The notes under the pieces were generated by a model. It saw nothing but the letters and a program-made list of their open reading frames with translations, made no database searches and was not told where the DNA came from. From the NCBI RefSeq assembly GCF_000169335.1, contig NZ_AAXW01000002.1, positions 124,001 through 188,000 on the forward strand: a stretch of 64,000 nucleotides of DNA. Reading direction: 5' to 3'. Shown piece after piece: positions 1-8,892 of the stretch. The DNA is from Crocosphaera chwakensis CCY0110 (GTDB taxonomy: Bacteria > Cyanobacteriota > Cyanobacteriia > Cyanobacteriales > Microcystaceae). Numbering within the stretch: position 1 is the first letter of the stretch; the number at the start of each line of letters is the position of its first letter. A program made the translations under genes and the position numbers.

Positions 1-1
1 T

Positions 2-157
2 TTAACTCGTCCTCATATTACTCCTTCCGTATTATTAGAATTAGGTTTTATGATTAATCCTACCGAGTTTGAATGGATAACAGATGCACAACAACAAAAA
101 AACTTGGCAGCAACTTTAGCTAATGGAATCACAGAATGGTTTAATCAAAAAAAATAA
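2..157 (+). CDS. N-acetylmuramoyl-L-alanine amidase, C-terminal end (partial)
   Basis: Only the last 51 codons are inside the window; the gene begins upstream. The readable peptide contains LLELGFMINPTEFEWI followed by an amphipathic tail ending in NGITEWFNQKK. A LLELGF-N-E pattern of this kind is typical of the C-terminal region of zinc-dependent Amidase_3 enzymes, where the Glu is a conserved active-site residue. Such enzymes cut the amide bond between MurNAc and the stem peptide of peptidoglycan in the periplasm. The frame is open from base 2 to a TAA at 155-157. The assignment rests on this short C-terminal match, so the upstream domains are unknown. Confidence 0.7.
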   Translation, partial: LTRPHITPSVLLELGFMINPTEFEWITDAQQQKNLAATLANGITEWFNQKK

Positions 158-213
158 AATAAATAATTATTTGTTTTGATTTAATCCTTCTTTTTTAAAC
201 AATCAAATGTAAT

Positions 214-257
214 TGATAACTGTTCACTGATTACTGATCACTACTCACTGGTAACTG
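214..257. repeat. Degenerate short tandem repeat (ACTGnT-like units)
   Basis: The stretch is built from overlapping units resembling GATAACTG, TTCACTG, ATTACTG and ATCACT. The same vocabulary recurs in this window near 16,645-16,665 and 49,118-49,138, always between genes. It resembles the short tandemly repeated sequences common in cyanobacterial intergenic DNA. No function is implied. Confidence 0.45.
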
Positions 258-316
258 AATTTTTAGTAAAGTTGATATACTAAAGATAGACTTGTTGCTT
301 ACCTAATCCCTAAAAG

Positions 317-1330
317 ATGAATAGAGTTGATTATCTTCGTATTAGCCTCATTGATCGCTGTAACTTTCGTTGTCAATATTGTATGCCAGAAGGGGCAGAA
401 TTAGACTATATTTTACGTCAAGAATTACTCACTCATGAAGAAATTATAACCCTACTAGAAGAGGTATTTATACCTTTAGGATTCTCTAAATTTCGCTTAA
501 CAGGAGGAGAACCTTTATTACGGCCTGATATTGTAGATTTAGTAAAAGATATCGCTTCATTAACAGCAACAGAAGACCTATCTATGACAACTAATGGTTT
601 TCTACTATCATCCTTAGCAGAAAATTTATATAAAGCAGGATTAAACCGTATTAATATTAGTTTGGATTCTTTAAATCCAGATACATTTAAAACAATTATT
701 GGTCATAAAAAAGCCGATCTATGGCAACAAACTTGGTTAGGTATTCAAGCTGCTTATAAAGTCGGTTTTAATCCCTTAAAATTAAATGTAGTTGTTATTC
801 CTGGGGTCAATGAATCGGAAATTGAAGCATTAGCAGAACTGAGTATTGATAAAAATTGGCACATTCGTTTTATTGAATTTATGCCCATTGGAAACCCTGA
901 ATTATTTAGCGATCTCGAAGAGATCCGCTTTGCGGGGCGCGCTTGGGTTCCTTCCGAAGAAATAAGAGAAAAAATAAGACAAAAATGGGGATTAGTAGAA
1001 AGTAATATTAAAGGAAACGGACCAGCAGATGTCTTTAAAATTCCTGGTGCAAAAGGAACATTAGGGTTTATTAGTCAAATGTCAGAATGTTTCTGCGATC
1101 GCTGTAATAGAATGCGTTTATCGGCTGATGGTTGGTTACGCCCTTGCTTATTAAATGAAACGGGACAAATTGATCTAAAAACTCTTTTACGAAACAAGAT
1201 TAAAACAACAGAAATCAAAGAAAAAGTTGCTCATTTATTAAACATTAAACCTGAAATAAATTATAAACAAAGAGACTCAGGAAATGATACCGGAATATAT
1301 AACCGTACTATGTCACAAATTGGAGGATAA
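317..1330 (+). CDS. moaA: GTP 3',8-cyclase MoaA (molybdenum cofactor biosynthesis)
   Basis: A radical SAM enzyme that converts GTP to (8S)-3',8-cyclo-7,8-dihydroGTP, the first step of molybdopterin synthesis. The N-terminal cluster motif C-x3-C-x2-C is visible at Cys15, Cys19 and Cys22, followed by the LTGGEPLLRPD SAM-binding segment. The second cluster's cysteines lie near the C-terminus in CFCDRCNRMRL and WLRPC. The protein ends in the conserved double glycine (QIGG). At 337 aa it is slightly longer than usual. Part of the excess is a linker (SDLEEIRFAG) between PELF and WVPSEE, encoded by a palindrome-containing segment listed separately. A convergent small membrane protein gene ends 3 bases downstream. 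Confidence 0.95.
   Translation: MNRVDYLRISLIDRCNFRCQYCMPEGAELDYILRQELLTHEEIITLLEEVFIPLGFSKFRLTGGEPLLRPDIVDLVKDIASLTATEDLSMTTNGFLLSSLAENLYKAGLNRINISLDSLNPDTFKTIIGHKKADLWQQTWLGIQAAYKVGFNPLKLNVVVIPGVNESEIEALAELSIDKNWHIRFIEFMPIGNPELFSDLEEIRFAGRAWVPSEEIREKIRQKWGLVESNIKGNGPADVFKIPGAKGTLGFISQMSECFCDRCNRMRLSADGWLRPCLLNETGQIDLKTLLRNKIKTTEIKEKVAHLLNIKPEINYKQRDSGNDTGIYNRTMSQIGG
911..925. repeat. Perfect small palindrome inside moaA
   Basis: GATCTC, a GAA loop and GAGATC form a perfect 6-bp stem. It is followed directly by a GC-rich stretch (CCGCTTTGCGGGGCGCGC) unlike the AT-rich surroundings. In MoaA it encodes residues just before WVPSEE, where homologues as I remember them have only a few residues. 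It looks like a small dispersed repeat inserted in frame. Confidence 0.5.
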
Positions 1331-1332
1331 GA

Positions 1333-1656
1333 TCATTTATTTTTAATAATAAAATTAATTAAAATAAATAGTAAAAGTAACATGATAACCAACACATAAA
1401 AAGGAAAAATAATCGTATAGATGACAGTATAGAAAAAGAGATATTCAGCTACTGTTTGCCTAAAAGAAGAACATTGATTGACAGTTGACATAATAGGGCA
1501 GTCTCCAAAGCCGAATATCCCATAAAAAATAATAGGGAATGAAGCAATTCCTAGGATAAGAACCAACCCAAGTATGAATTTCAGGTCTTTGATTGGTGAA
1601 ACTTGCCTTTTTTGAATCGCTTCATTTTCCTCTTGTAAAATACGCCTTTTAGTCAT
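1333..1656 (-). CDS. Small membrane protein, unknown function
   Basis: A 107-aa protein with a basic, polar N-terminus of about 25 residues (MTKRRILQEEN) and then at least two hydrophobic segments: about residues 27-50 (LGLVLILGIASFPIIFYGIF) and 74-104 (FFYTVIYTIIFPFY onward). Two cysteines (GFGDCPIM and VNQCSSF) lie in the loop between the segments and could form a disulfide. The gene overlaps the 3' end of the TPR gene upstream on the same strand by 8 bases, which suggests translational coupling. I recognise no family. Confidence 0.6.
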   Translation of the reverse strand: MTKRRILQEENEAIQKRQVSPIKDLKFILGLVLILGIASFPIIFYGIFGFGDCPIMSTVNQCSSFRQTVAEYLFFYTVIYTIIFPFYVLVIMLLLLFILINFIIKNK

Positions 1657-2824
1657 TCATTAATAACTGTAATCTTTGTAATCTTTCCATAGCTTTTTGA
1701 TAGCCGAGTTGATTTCTTTGGGTTTGAAAAAGTTGGGCTGCTTCTTGAAAATCGTCTTTTGCTGTTTTAAACTCTCTTTTGAACATATAACCTGTACCTC
1801 GATTAAAATAAGCCCAAGCAAAGTTAGAATTAAGTTCAATGGCTTTTGTATAATCTGCTATAGCTAAATCATGTTTTTGTTGTCTTGAATAAACTAGCCC
1901 TCGATTATAATAAGCAGATTCATAGTCAGGATTCAATTGAATGGCTTTATCGAAGTCGCTTAGAGCTAAATTCCATTTTTTTTGTTGAGCATAGAGATTG
2001 CCTCGATTATAGTAAACTATGGGATCATTAGGCTCTAACTGAATTGTTTTGCCGTAATCAGCCAAAGCTAAATTCCATTTTCCTAGCTCACTATATGTCA
2101 ATCCTCGATTACCGTAAGCACTGGCGTAATTAGGATTAACTTCAATGGCTTTTGTAAAATCAGCGATCGCTAATTCTGGTTTTTGCTGCATCTTATAAGC
2201 AATGCCACGATTATGGTAAGCTTGGGGAAATTCAGGCTGATATTGAATTGCTTTTGTGTAGTCAGTAATGGCTAAATCTAATTTTCCCTGACCTTCATAA
2301 ATCATTGCTCGATTATTGTAGGCGATCGCATTGTCTGGAGCTAGATCAATCAATTTGTTATAATCAGCTAAAGCCAGTGGTAATTGCTGTTGTTTGTGAT
2401 AAACAATAGCCCTATTTTGATAAGCAGAAGCGTAATTAGGACTCAATTCGATAGCCTTTGTATAGTCAGCTACCGCTAAATCTAATTTACCTTGATTTTG
2501 ATAAACCACACCTCGATTATTGTAAGCTTCAAGCAAGGTAGGTTCAAGAGTGATCGCCTGATTATAGCTAGAGATGGCCAAATCCCATTTTTCTTGCTTA
2601 AGATACTCCCCCCCTTGTTTATAATAAGTGATAGCTTCTTTCTGGCGATCGCTTGGTTCATTCTGTTGGCGGTTGCTTGGCTCATAAGGATAACTAGGAA
2701 TGGCAATGAAAGGAAAAAAGGCTATTTGAGCATTGGTTTGATCAGAAAATATCAACGTTGTCAACAAAGAAGTAGCAGCAATGGTTACTACAGAGAAAAT
2801 AGAAGTTAAACCTTGTGTTTTCAT
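1649..2824 (-). CDS. Exported TPR-repeat protein
   Basis: A 391-aa protein with an N-terminal signal peptide (hydrophobic TSIFSVVTIAATSLLTTLIF, probable cleavage after TNA near residue 32). Tandem 34-residue TPR units follow from about residue 63, each carrying the pattern A-Y-x-N-R-G-x-x-Y and A-L/I-x-D-Y/F-x-K-A-I-x-L. I count about nine units almost without spacers. TPR arrays act as protein-protein scaffolds, here presumably in the periplasm or at the thylakoid lumen side. The repeats make the DNA internally repetitive. The small membrane protein gene downstream overlaps it and probably shares its transcript. The partner is unknown. Confidence 0.8.
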   Translation of the reverse strand: MKTQGLTSIFSVVTIAATSLLTTLIFSDQTNAQIAFFPFIAIPSYPYEPSNRQQNEPSDRQKEAITYYKQGGEYLKQEKWDLAISSYNQAITLEPTLLEAYNNRGVVYQNQGKLDLAVADYTKAIELSPNYASAYQNRAIVYHKQQQLPLALADYNKLIDLAPDNAIAYNNRAMIYEGQGKLDLAITDYTKAIQYQPEFPQAYHNRGIAYKMQQKPELAIADFTKAIEVNPNYASAYGNRGLTYSELGKWNLALADYGKTIQLEPNDPIVYYNRGNLYAQQKKWNLALSDFDKAIQLNPDYESAYYNRGLVYSRQQKHDLAIADYTKAIELNSNFAWAYFNRGTGYMFKREFKTAKDDFQEAAQLFQTQRNQLGYQKAMERLQRLQLLMND

Positions 2825-2977
2825 TTAAAGTTTTCCTTATTTGTTATATGGTTGGTTTAAAATTTTCCTCATTTTAGCTGATCAACTCGCTTTATTATTC
2901 AAGAATAAAAAGAACCAGAGAGAAAGGTAGTTTAAAATAAGAGAGTGGATCTCGACGAAAACAAAAGAGACAAGATC

Positions 2978-4159
2978 ATGACACAACCCTTAATTTCTCA
3001 TGCTTTAGGGCTACATATGCACCAGCCCCCAGGGAATCTTAAACTTTTAATTGATCATCATGAGTCAGACGCAGAATTAATTATACGTTGTTATGAAAGA
3101 GCAGTAAGATATGCTCAGCAATTTAAAGATTCAGGTAACATTCACGTCGGTTTTTCAGGTATTTTGTTAGAGCAGTTTCTTGATCCTGAAATAATTGACC
3201 GTTATCGAAAATTTATCGATATTCCGGCCATGTTAGAGAGTTATCGGACGGCTCACAATGTAGAATTAATTGGCATGGGATATTATCATCCTGTTTTTCC
3301 TCTCATTCCTCAAGAAGACTGGAAAGAACATTTAACTCGTGGTCGTCAAATTATCGAAGAAGTGTTCGGTCGTGCGCCGAAAGGGTTTTGGCCCCCTGAA
3401 ATGGCCTTTTGTATGGAAATGATCCCTGCGATCGCAGATGCAGGGTATGAATATGTTATTGTTGATGGGGTTCATGTCCAACCCGACAACAAACCAGTGG
3501 ATATTTATCAACCCTATCAAGCCACTTATGAAGGTTCAACTATAACCATTATTCCCCGTGAACGGGATGTGTCTAACGCGCAAGAAAGTGGGATGGATGC
3601 TATCTGGTTTACTCAAGAAGTGCAACATAAAGTCAAAAGTTCCCCCAACCCCGAACAACCTCGCTTAGTTACCACCTGGTCCGATGGAGAAAATGGCGGA
3701 TGGTTCCGTCAAATGTCCGAAGAATCAGCTTTTTACGGTCATTTTTGGAGTCCCTTAATCAACAAAATTAAGAATGGGGAGGTTCCCATTCGTTCCGTTT
3801 CCCTGTCTGAATATATTAAAGAACATCCTCCCACAGAGTCAGCTTTTGTGCGTACTGGGGCTTGGAATGTGGGGACAACCTCTGGCTTTGATTTTAGTCA
3901 ATGGGCAGGTTCAGAGCAACAAAAAGAAGGAGCCGAAACCATTCGTCAAGTTAGTCAACGGTATTGGCAGTTATCAGAGTCAGAAGCGCAATTATCCGAA
4001 GAAGACAAAAAAACCCTCAAAGATGCTAGGGAACTGATTTTAGAAGGGGAAACCAGTTGTTTTCTATTCTGGGGAGATGACTGGGTTCCCAAACTCTATG
4101 AAAGAACAGAACCTGCATTAACTCTTCTCAATAAATTACAAGGATCACTAAATTCTTAA
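2978..4159 (+). CDS. Glycoside hydrolase family 57 protein
   Basis: A 393-aa protein with the GH57 N-terminal signature HALGLHMHQPPGN and later GH57-type blocks GFWPPEMAFC and TTWSDGENGGWF. GH57 enzymes include alpha-amylases, branching enzymes and 4-alpha-glucanotransferases working on glycogen-type glucans. The exact activity here is not readable. I start it at the ATG at 2978, preceded by AAAGAGACAAG, rather than the in-frame GTG at 2945, because the Met begins the conserved domain directly. The protein has no signal peptide, so it is cytoplasmic. A glycogen debranching enzyme lies 44 kb away in the same window. Confidence 0.85.
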   Translation: MTQPLISHALGLHMHQPPGNLKLLIDHHESDAELIIRCYERAVRYAQQFKDSGNIHVGFSGILLEQFLDPEIIDRYRKFIDIPAMLESYRTAHNVELIGMGYYHPVFPLIPQEDWKEHLTRGRQIIEEVFGRAPKGFWPPEMAFCMEMIPAIADAGYEYVIVDGVHVQPDNKPVDIYQPYQATYEGSTITIIPRERDVSNAQESGMDAIWFTQEVQHKVKSSPNPEQPRLVTTWSDGENGGWFRQMSEESAFYGHFWSPLINKIKNGEVPIRSVSLSEYIKEHPPTESAFVRTGAWNVGTTSGFDFSQWAGSEQQKEGAETIRQVSQRYWQLSESEAQLSEEDKKTLKDARELILEGETSCFLFWGDDWVPKLYERTEPALTLLNKLQGSLNS

Positions 4160-4287
4160 ATTCTATATTTACCATTTACCGAAAATCGGAGCATGAAAGC
4201 CCCTGGGTTCCGAATGGTTGAGGTACGACCGTAACATCTACCTCGACCTACTGGAGTGTCAAATCATTCCACAATGATGCAACGCTA

Positions 4288-4317
4288 CAAAAAGAGACGC
4301 TAGTTATAGCGTCTCTT
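4288..4317 (-). terminator. Rho-independent terminator of groEL
   Basis: An 11-bp perfect stem (AAGAGACGCTA at 4292-4302 with TAGCGTCTCTT at 4307-4317, loop GTTA). On the minus strand it is followed by a run of five T. It lies 47 bases past the groEL stop codon. The remaining intergenic DNA at 4160-4287 holds nothing I can identify. Confidence 0.85.
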
Positions 4318-4363
4318 GCAAGGTGTTATGGTGAATAGACAGATGAACGAAGGATAAAAGCTT

Positions 4364-6052
4364 TTAGAAGCCCATACCCATACCGCCCATACCACCCATA
4401 CCACCCATGCCACCCATGCCGCCCATGCCACCCATACCGCCCATGTCAGGCATAGCAGGGGCTTCGGGTTCGGGTTTTTCTACCACTAGGGCTTCTGTGG
4501 TTAAGACCATACCGGCAATAGAAGCAGCATTTTGTAAGGCAGAACGAACTACTTTAGCAGGGTCAATAATACCGGCCGCGATCATGTCTTCAAACTCGCC
4601 AGTCATGGCATTGAAACCAACATTAAAGTCCGTTTCTCTGACTCGTTCAACAATAACCGAACCTTCTAAACCAGCATTATTAGCTAATTGACGTAAGGGG
4701 GCTTCTAAAGCCTTGGCTACGAGATCAGCAGCTACTTTTTCTTCAGCATTGGTTAGTTGGTTTTTGTAGTCAGCTACTTTAGATGCTAAGTGAATTAAAG
4801 TTGTACCACCGCCAGGAACGATCCCTTCATCTACTGCTGCTTTGGTGGCATTGAGGGCATCTTCAATACGGAGTTTACGATCCTTTAATTCCGTTTCAGT
4901 AGCAGCCCCAACTTTAATAACCGCTACCCCACCAGCTAATTTAGCGATGCGTTCTTGTAACTTTTCGCTATCATAGTCGGAATCAGTTTCGGCTGCTTGT
5001 TTCCGTAACTGTTCAATCCGTTTTTGTACCGCAGCTTTTGTTCTATCGTCAGTGGTGGCGACGATGGTGGTGTTATCTTTAACAATATTGATTTTGGTGG
5101 CTTGACCTAACATATCTAAGTCCACCGTGTCTAAGCTTAAGCCCACTTCTTCGGAAATAACGCTACCACCAGTCAAAATGGCAATATCTTGTAAAACCGC
5201 TTTGCGTCTTTCTCCGAAAGCCGGAGCTTTGATAGCAGCCACATTTAAAACCCCTCTAGCCTTATTAACGACTAAAGTGGCTAAAGCTTCCCCTTCTACA
5301 TCTTCAGCGATGATTAAGAGGGGTTTACCAGCGCGAGCAACGTTTTCTAAGATAGGAACTAAATCCGCGATCGCACTAATCTTTTTATCGGTGATTAAGA
5401 TTAAAGCATCGTCAAATTCGACTTGTTGCCGTTCTTGATCGGTGATGAAATAAGGAGAGACATAACCGCGATCGATCTGCATCCCTTCAACGACATCTAA
5501 TTCGGTACTCAGAGACTTTGATTCTTCTACGGTAATAACACCATCTTTGGTCACTTTATCCATGGCCAAAGCAATCATTTTACCCACTTCTTGGTCATTA
5601 CCAGCAGATACACTGGCGACTTGGGCAATCGCGTCTCCTTCGACAGGTTTGGCTACAGTTTCGATCTCTTTGATGAGAAAGTTGATGGTTTTTTCAATCC
5701 CACGGCGTAAGGCCACAGGGTTAGCCCCTGCAATGACGTTTTTCAGCCCTTCTTTGATTAACGCTTGACCAATAACTGTAGCGGTTGTGGTACCGTCTCC
5801 AGCGACTTCTTTAGTTTTAGAAGCAATTTCTTGGATTAATCTTGCCCCTGTATTTTCTAAGGGATCTTCTAAGTCAATTTCTTTAGCAACGGTGATTCCG
5901 TCGTTAACAATTTGGGGCGCACCAAATTTCTTTTCTAATAATACATTTCGGCCTTTGGGACCGAGGGTAATTCTAACCGCGTCAGCCAAGGCGTTTACTC
6001 CTTGTTCTAATGCGCGTCTAGACTCGTCACTAAATGATACGATTTTTGCCAT
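4364..6052 (-). CDS. groEL: 60-kDa chaperonin GroEL (stand-alone copy)
   Basis: An ATP-dependent folding chaperonin that forms the 14-mer double ring with GroES. The 562-aa protein has the canonical start (MAKIVSFSDESRRALEQGVN), the ATP-binding segment LGPKGRNVLLEKKFGAP, GDGTTTATV, and the C-terminal PGGGTTL. It ends in a long GGM repeat tail (about eight GGM units, then GMGF), which projects into the ring cavity. No groES lies next to it, so this is probably the second chaperonin gene (groEL2/cpn60 type) that many cyanobacteria carry besides groESL. A perfect CIRCE operator upstream indicates HrcA control and heat induction. Confidence 0.95.
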   Translation of the reverse strand: MAKIVSFSDESRRALEQGVNALADAVRITLGPKGRNVLLEKKFGAPQIVNDGITVAKEIDLEDPLENTGARLIQEIASKTKEVAGDGTTTATVIGQALIKEGLKNVIAGANPVALRRGIEKTINFLIKEIETVAKPVEGDAIAQVASVSAGNDQEVGKMIALAMDKVTKDGVITVEESKSLSTELDVVEGMQIDRGYVSPYFITDQERQQVEFDDALILITDKKISAIADLVPILENVARAGKPLLIIAEDVEGEALATLVVNKARGVLNVAAIKAPAFGERRKAVLQDIAILTGGSVISEEVGLSLDTVDLDMLGQATKINIVKDNTTIVATTDDRTKAAVQKRIEQLRKQAAETDSDYDSEKLQERIAKLAGGVAVIKVGAATETELKDRKLRIEDALNATKAAVDEGIVPGGGTTLIHLASKVADYKNQLTNAEEKVAADLVAKALEAPLRQLANNAGLEGSVIVERVRETDFNVGFNAMTGEFEDMIAAGIIDPAKVVRSALQNAASIAGMVLTTEALVVEKPEPEAPAMPDMGGMGGMGGMGGMGGMGGMGGMGMGF

Positions 6053-6140
6053 ATTTGTCTGGTTACTCCTATAACGCCTTATGACGGGACTTTCGGCAAT
6101 GATTTAGAAGAGTAGTTGCCTTTTTCCCACTTATGTTAAT

Positions 6141-6167
6141 TTAGCACTCTTATGGTGTGAGTGCTAA
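6141..6167. promoter_or_regulatory. CIRCE operator (HrcA binding site)
   Basis: TTAGCACTC at 6141-6149, nine spacer bases, then GAGTGCTAA at 6159-6167: a perfect match to the CIRCE consensus. It lies about 90 bases upstream of the groEL start codon, so HrcA repression relieved by heat is expected. The rest of 6053-6368 shows no gene. Confidence 0.95.
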
Positions 6168-6368
6168 GGCTTCTGGTTAAAGAATCGAAAAGTTTTTCTT
6201 AAGGAAAGGGGATGAGGTGTGGATGTTTAGGTAGTCAAGGTGAGGATATCTAGAAAGTGGGGTGTGGGGTGTAGGCAATAACTACATTTAATATCGAACT
6301 GCGAACTCACGTTAATGATAGGATAACTTAATGTAACTTAATACTCTAATGTTTATATTCTTACGATT

Positions 6369-6902
6369 GTGAATACGACTATTTTAATTTCCACCTTCTT
6401 TCTCACTCTCCTTTTAATGGTCGGTTTATTTTTCTTTATTCGCGCCTCGGTTAAAGATCGCACAGAACAAGTTAAACTGATCTCGAAAACCCCTAAAACC
6501 TCTTTATTAGAACAACTTAAGGCTTATTTTACCCGACGAGCTTACAACATAATTCCTTCTAATGCGGGTCAAGATACTATCACCTTTGAAGGGCTAGTTC
6601 GTCCCAGTTTATTTTTAGCAATTTTTTTGACATTTCTGGCAGCATTAGGACTACTTTGTTTAGTGTTAGTGCTTTCCTTTGTTTATCCTCCTCTTACCCC
6701 CTTATTCTTTGCTCTCGAACTTTTGTCACCCGTAGCAGGTATTTTTTATTGGAAAAAAGCTGGCAGAATAGAAACCGTCTCTTTCTCTCTTGAAAGCCTC
6801 ACTGAACAAGGATTACAGCAAGGTAGTCTATTAACGTTAACGGCTCATCGTGATGAAGTAATCCAATTAAAACAAAATTTTCCCCTAAAATCAGCCAATT
6901 GA
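6369..6902 (+). CDS. Membrane protein, probable cofactor assembly of complex C subunit B (DUF3529/CCB-like)
   Basis: A 177-aa protein with an N-terminal transmembrane helix (about residues 4-25, ILISTFFLTLLLMVGLFFF) followed by a basic stretch RASVKDRTEQ. A central pair of hydrophobic segments covers about residues 78-128 around SFVYPPLTPLFFALELLSP. The helix arrangement, length and N-terminal pattern resemble cyanobacterial and plastid proteins that help attach the unusual heme c-i to cytochrome b6 of the b6f complex. This is from memory of the family and is not proven. The start is a GTG. The gene faces the DUF3155 gene, with a shared terminator hairpin between them. Confidence 0.5.
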   Translation: MNTTILISTFFLTLLLMVGLFFFIRASVKDRTEQVKLISKTPKTSLLEQLKAYFTRRAYNIIPSNAGQDTITFEGLVRPSLFLAIFLTFLAALGLLCLVLVLSFVYPPLTPLFFALELLSPVAGIFYWKKAGRIETVSFSLESLTEQGLQQGSLLTLTAHRDEVIQLKQNFPLKSAN

Positions 6903-6920
6903 GATATAATAATCAAGCAA

Positions 6921-6954
6921 ATAAAAATCCCCCTAGATAGCAGTGGGGGGATTT
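6921..6954 (-). terminator. Terminator hairpin between convergent genes
   Basis: A 9-bp stem AAATCCCCC (6925-6933) with GGGGGATTT (6946-6954). Read on the minus strand, the stem is followed by a run of five T, so it best serves the DUF3155 gene. It may also stop readthrough from the plus-strand gene ending at 6902. Confidence 0.75.
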
Positions 6955-6980
6955 GAGTTGTTTCCTTGCTTTAGTCGTCG

Positions 6981-7304
6981 TTAACCAGTGACAGCAGGAG
7001 TCTTTGTCTGTGCTTTTGGCACCTGTGGCTGGTATTCTTTCAGACTGGGAAAGAGAAAATGGTTTTCTTCGACGTATTGCGCGCCAAATAAACCTTTCTC
7101 AGCCCAAAAATATCTATCTGTGGTGTGTTCGTTTCGTCTTACAATTAGTAAGGCCGGCGGTTGTATCCCGATTTCATGGATATATTTCCTAGCGGCAGTA
7201 ACTGGTTTATCTTCGCCGCTTTCGATATTATACTGGGGTACAAGCTCGAGAATTTTCCGGCCTTCTTGGCGACGACGACTTTTACGTTTGCGCTTTCTTG
7301 CCAA
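6981..7304 (-). CDS. DUF3155 protein
   Basis: A 107-aa soluble protein with a very basic N-terminus (MARKRKRKSRRRQEGRKI) that could contact nucleic acid. A compact region follows containing YIHEIGIQPPALLIVRRNEH and RYFWAEKGLFGAQYVEENHFLFPSL. This is the pattern of the cyanobacterial DUF3155 family, whose function is unknown. The last 15 residues are low complexity. It is transcribed alone and converges on the membrane protein gene at 6369-6902. Confidence 0.75.
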   Translation of the reverse strand: MARKRKRKSRRRQEGRKILELVPQYNIESGEDKPVTAARKYIHEIGIQPPALLIVRRNEHTTDRYFWAEKGLFGAQYVEENHFLFPSLKEYQPQVPKAQTKTPAVTG

Positions 7305-7542
7305 CCCTTTTACCTCCTGTTTCGACTACACACTGTAGTCATAGTTACAAAATCCGAGGTCATTATATCTGTTTAATTTTTAAAAATCAAGCATTGCTTA
7401 CATAATTGTTTGATTTTCATAATCATCTCTGTATGAGACCATTCTTTCGATTTAGCGATTTATATCAACTTCACCCTCTGGTTTGATGTTACAAAAGTTA
7501 TTTTTCTGTTACAAAAGTTAATGGAATAGTCCTTTTTGTCTT

Positions 7543-8835
7543 ATGTTTTCTGCTAATGCCAGCCTACCTAATCCTAGTCAAGATTTTATCGCTCTGTGTC
7601 AATCCCAGGTGATGCTCTTAGCAAAAACGTTACAAGCAGACTGGAGTGGAGTGTATTTAACCTCAGAAGAAGAAGGGCAACCAGTTAACTTAATTCCTGT
7701 GATGATCTATCCCTTACAAGAAACAACACAGAAATCATCACACAATCAAATTCAGTTGAGGGAGGAAAAAGAGGAGGTAACTTTAGACAACCTGTCCAAG
7801 TCTTTGCCTACGGATCTCAGCCGTTCGTTAATTATCCCAGAAAATGACGGCTTTGATTCAAAAGATTATCAGATTGTATTGCCCTTAGTGTATCAAGAAG
7901 TGGTGTTAGGGGTGTTAGTGACACGACGAGACGCTTATCCTTGGAAACCAGAAGAATTTCATCAAGTTGAACAAATCGCAGATACTTTAGCCATTGCACG
8001 TTTATTGGATCAACGTCAAGGGTGGTATCAAGAACAACTCAAGGAACAACAATTAGAACAACAAAAAGAACGCGATCGCCTTGATGATTTGTTTCATCAA
8101 TTACGCAATCCGTTAACAGCGTTAAAGGTATTTGGCAAATTATTACTTAAACGCTTAGGAAAAGACGAGCAGAATCTTGCAATTATCAATAATATAGTAC
8201 GAGAAGGAGAGCATTTGCAAGAATTAATTAAAGAGTTTGAAAGTCACCAAAAAACGATAGTTGATCAGGCTCAAACGATTACTTTGAATACCGATTCTGT
8301 AACTATTCCTGCTCAAAGTCATCTTAGTTTACCCCCATCACAATCTTTAGAATTAACCTTAGTTTATCTTCAGGATATATTAGACACTGTTGTTATGTCT
8401 GCGGAGTCTATTGCAGAAAATAAAGGCATTAATTTAAACATTAAAATGTCTGATGATTTAGATCCTGTATTGGGAAATTACTCGGCATTAAGAGAAGTTT
8501 TTAGTAACTTAATTGATAATAGTATTAAATATACTCCGATATCGGGTGAAGTTAAAATTAAATTAGGGCTATCAAAAATTATTAATAATAAAAAATACCA
8601 AGGAATTTTAATCGAAGACACGGGTTATGGTATTCCTATTGAAGATCAAGCGCATATTTTTGAGCGACATTATCGAGGCATCCGAGAAGATAGTGATATT
8701 TCAGGAAGTGGTTTAGGGTTAGCTATTGCCAAAGAATTAGTGACACAAATGGGAGGATTGATTGAATTATCTAGTCCTATTAATTTAGAAAATAATACAG
8801 GAACTAGATTCGTCATCTGGCTGGTTAGTAATTAA
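7543..8835 (+). CDS. Sensor histidine kinase with N-terminal GAF-like domain
   Basis: A 430-aa soluble kinase with no membrane helix. Residues about 10-155 look like a GAF-type sensory domain. A Gln/Glu-rich coiled coil follows at 160-180, then the HisKA dimerisation domain with phospho-acceptor His185 (FHQLRNPLTAL). The HATPase_c domain shows the N box (NLIDNSIKYTP), G1 (EDTGYGIP) and G2 (GSGLGLAIAKEL). It should autophosphorylate and pass phosphate to a response regulator, but none is adjacent and the signal is unknown. The N-terminal serine/leucine start and GAF-kinase layout are common in cyanobacterial orphan kinases. Confidence 0.85.
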   Translation: MFSANASLPNPSQDFIALCQSQVMLLAKTLQADWSGVYLTSEEEGQPVNLIPVMIYPLQETTQKSSHNQIQLREEKEEVTLDNLSKSLPTDLSRSLIIPENDGFDSKDYQIVLPLVYQEVVLGVLVTRRDAYPWKPEEFHQVEQIADTLAIARLLDQRQGWYQEQLKEQQLEQQKERDRLDDLFHQLRNPLTALKVFGKLLLKRLGKDEQNLAIINNIVREGEHLQELIKEFESHQKTIVDQAQTITLNTDSVTIPAQSHLSLPPSQSLELTLVYLQDILDTVVMSAESIAENKGINLNIKMSDDLDPVLGNYSALREVFSNLIDNSIKYTPISGEVKIKLGLSKIINNKKYQGILIEDTGYGIPIEDQAHIFERHYRGIREDSDISGSGLGLAIAKELVTQMGGLIELSSPINLENNTGTRFVIWLVSN

Positions 8836-8892
8836 TAATTAATGCCTGATAGCGATTAACTACTAACCTGTTATATTATAGATAAGAAAGTT

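Noticed and set aside
2492..2809. Frames opposite the TPR gene
   Set aside because: Created by the repetitive TPR codons; no independent signal.
4188..4262. GC-richer patch before the groEL terminator, considered as a transposon remnant
   Set aside because: No frame, repeat or hairpin could be tied to a known element.
4378..4450. Short tandem repeat considered as a CRISPR or minisatellite
   Set aside because: It is the coding sequence of the GroEL GGM tail.
6988..7338. Plus-strand frames opposite the DUF3155 gene
   Set aside because: They are mirror frames; the minus-strand gene has the family pattern and its own terminator.
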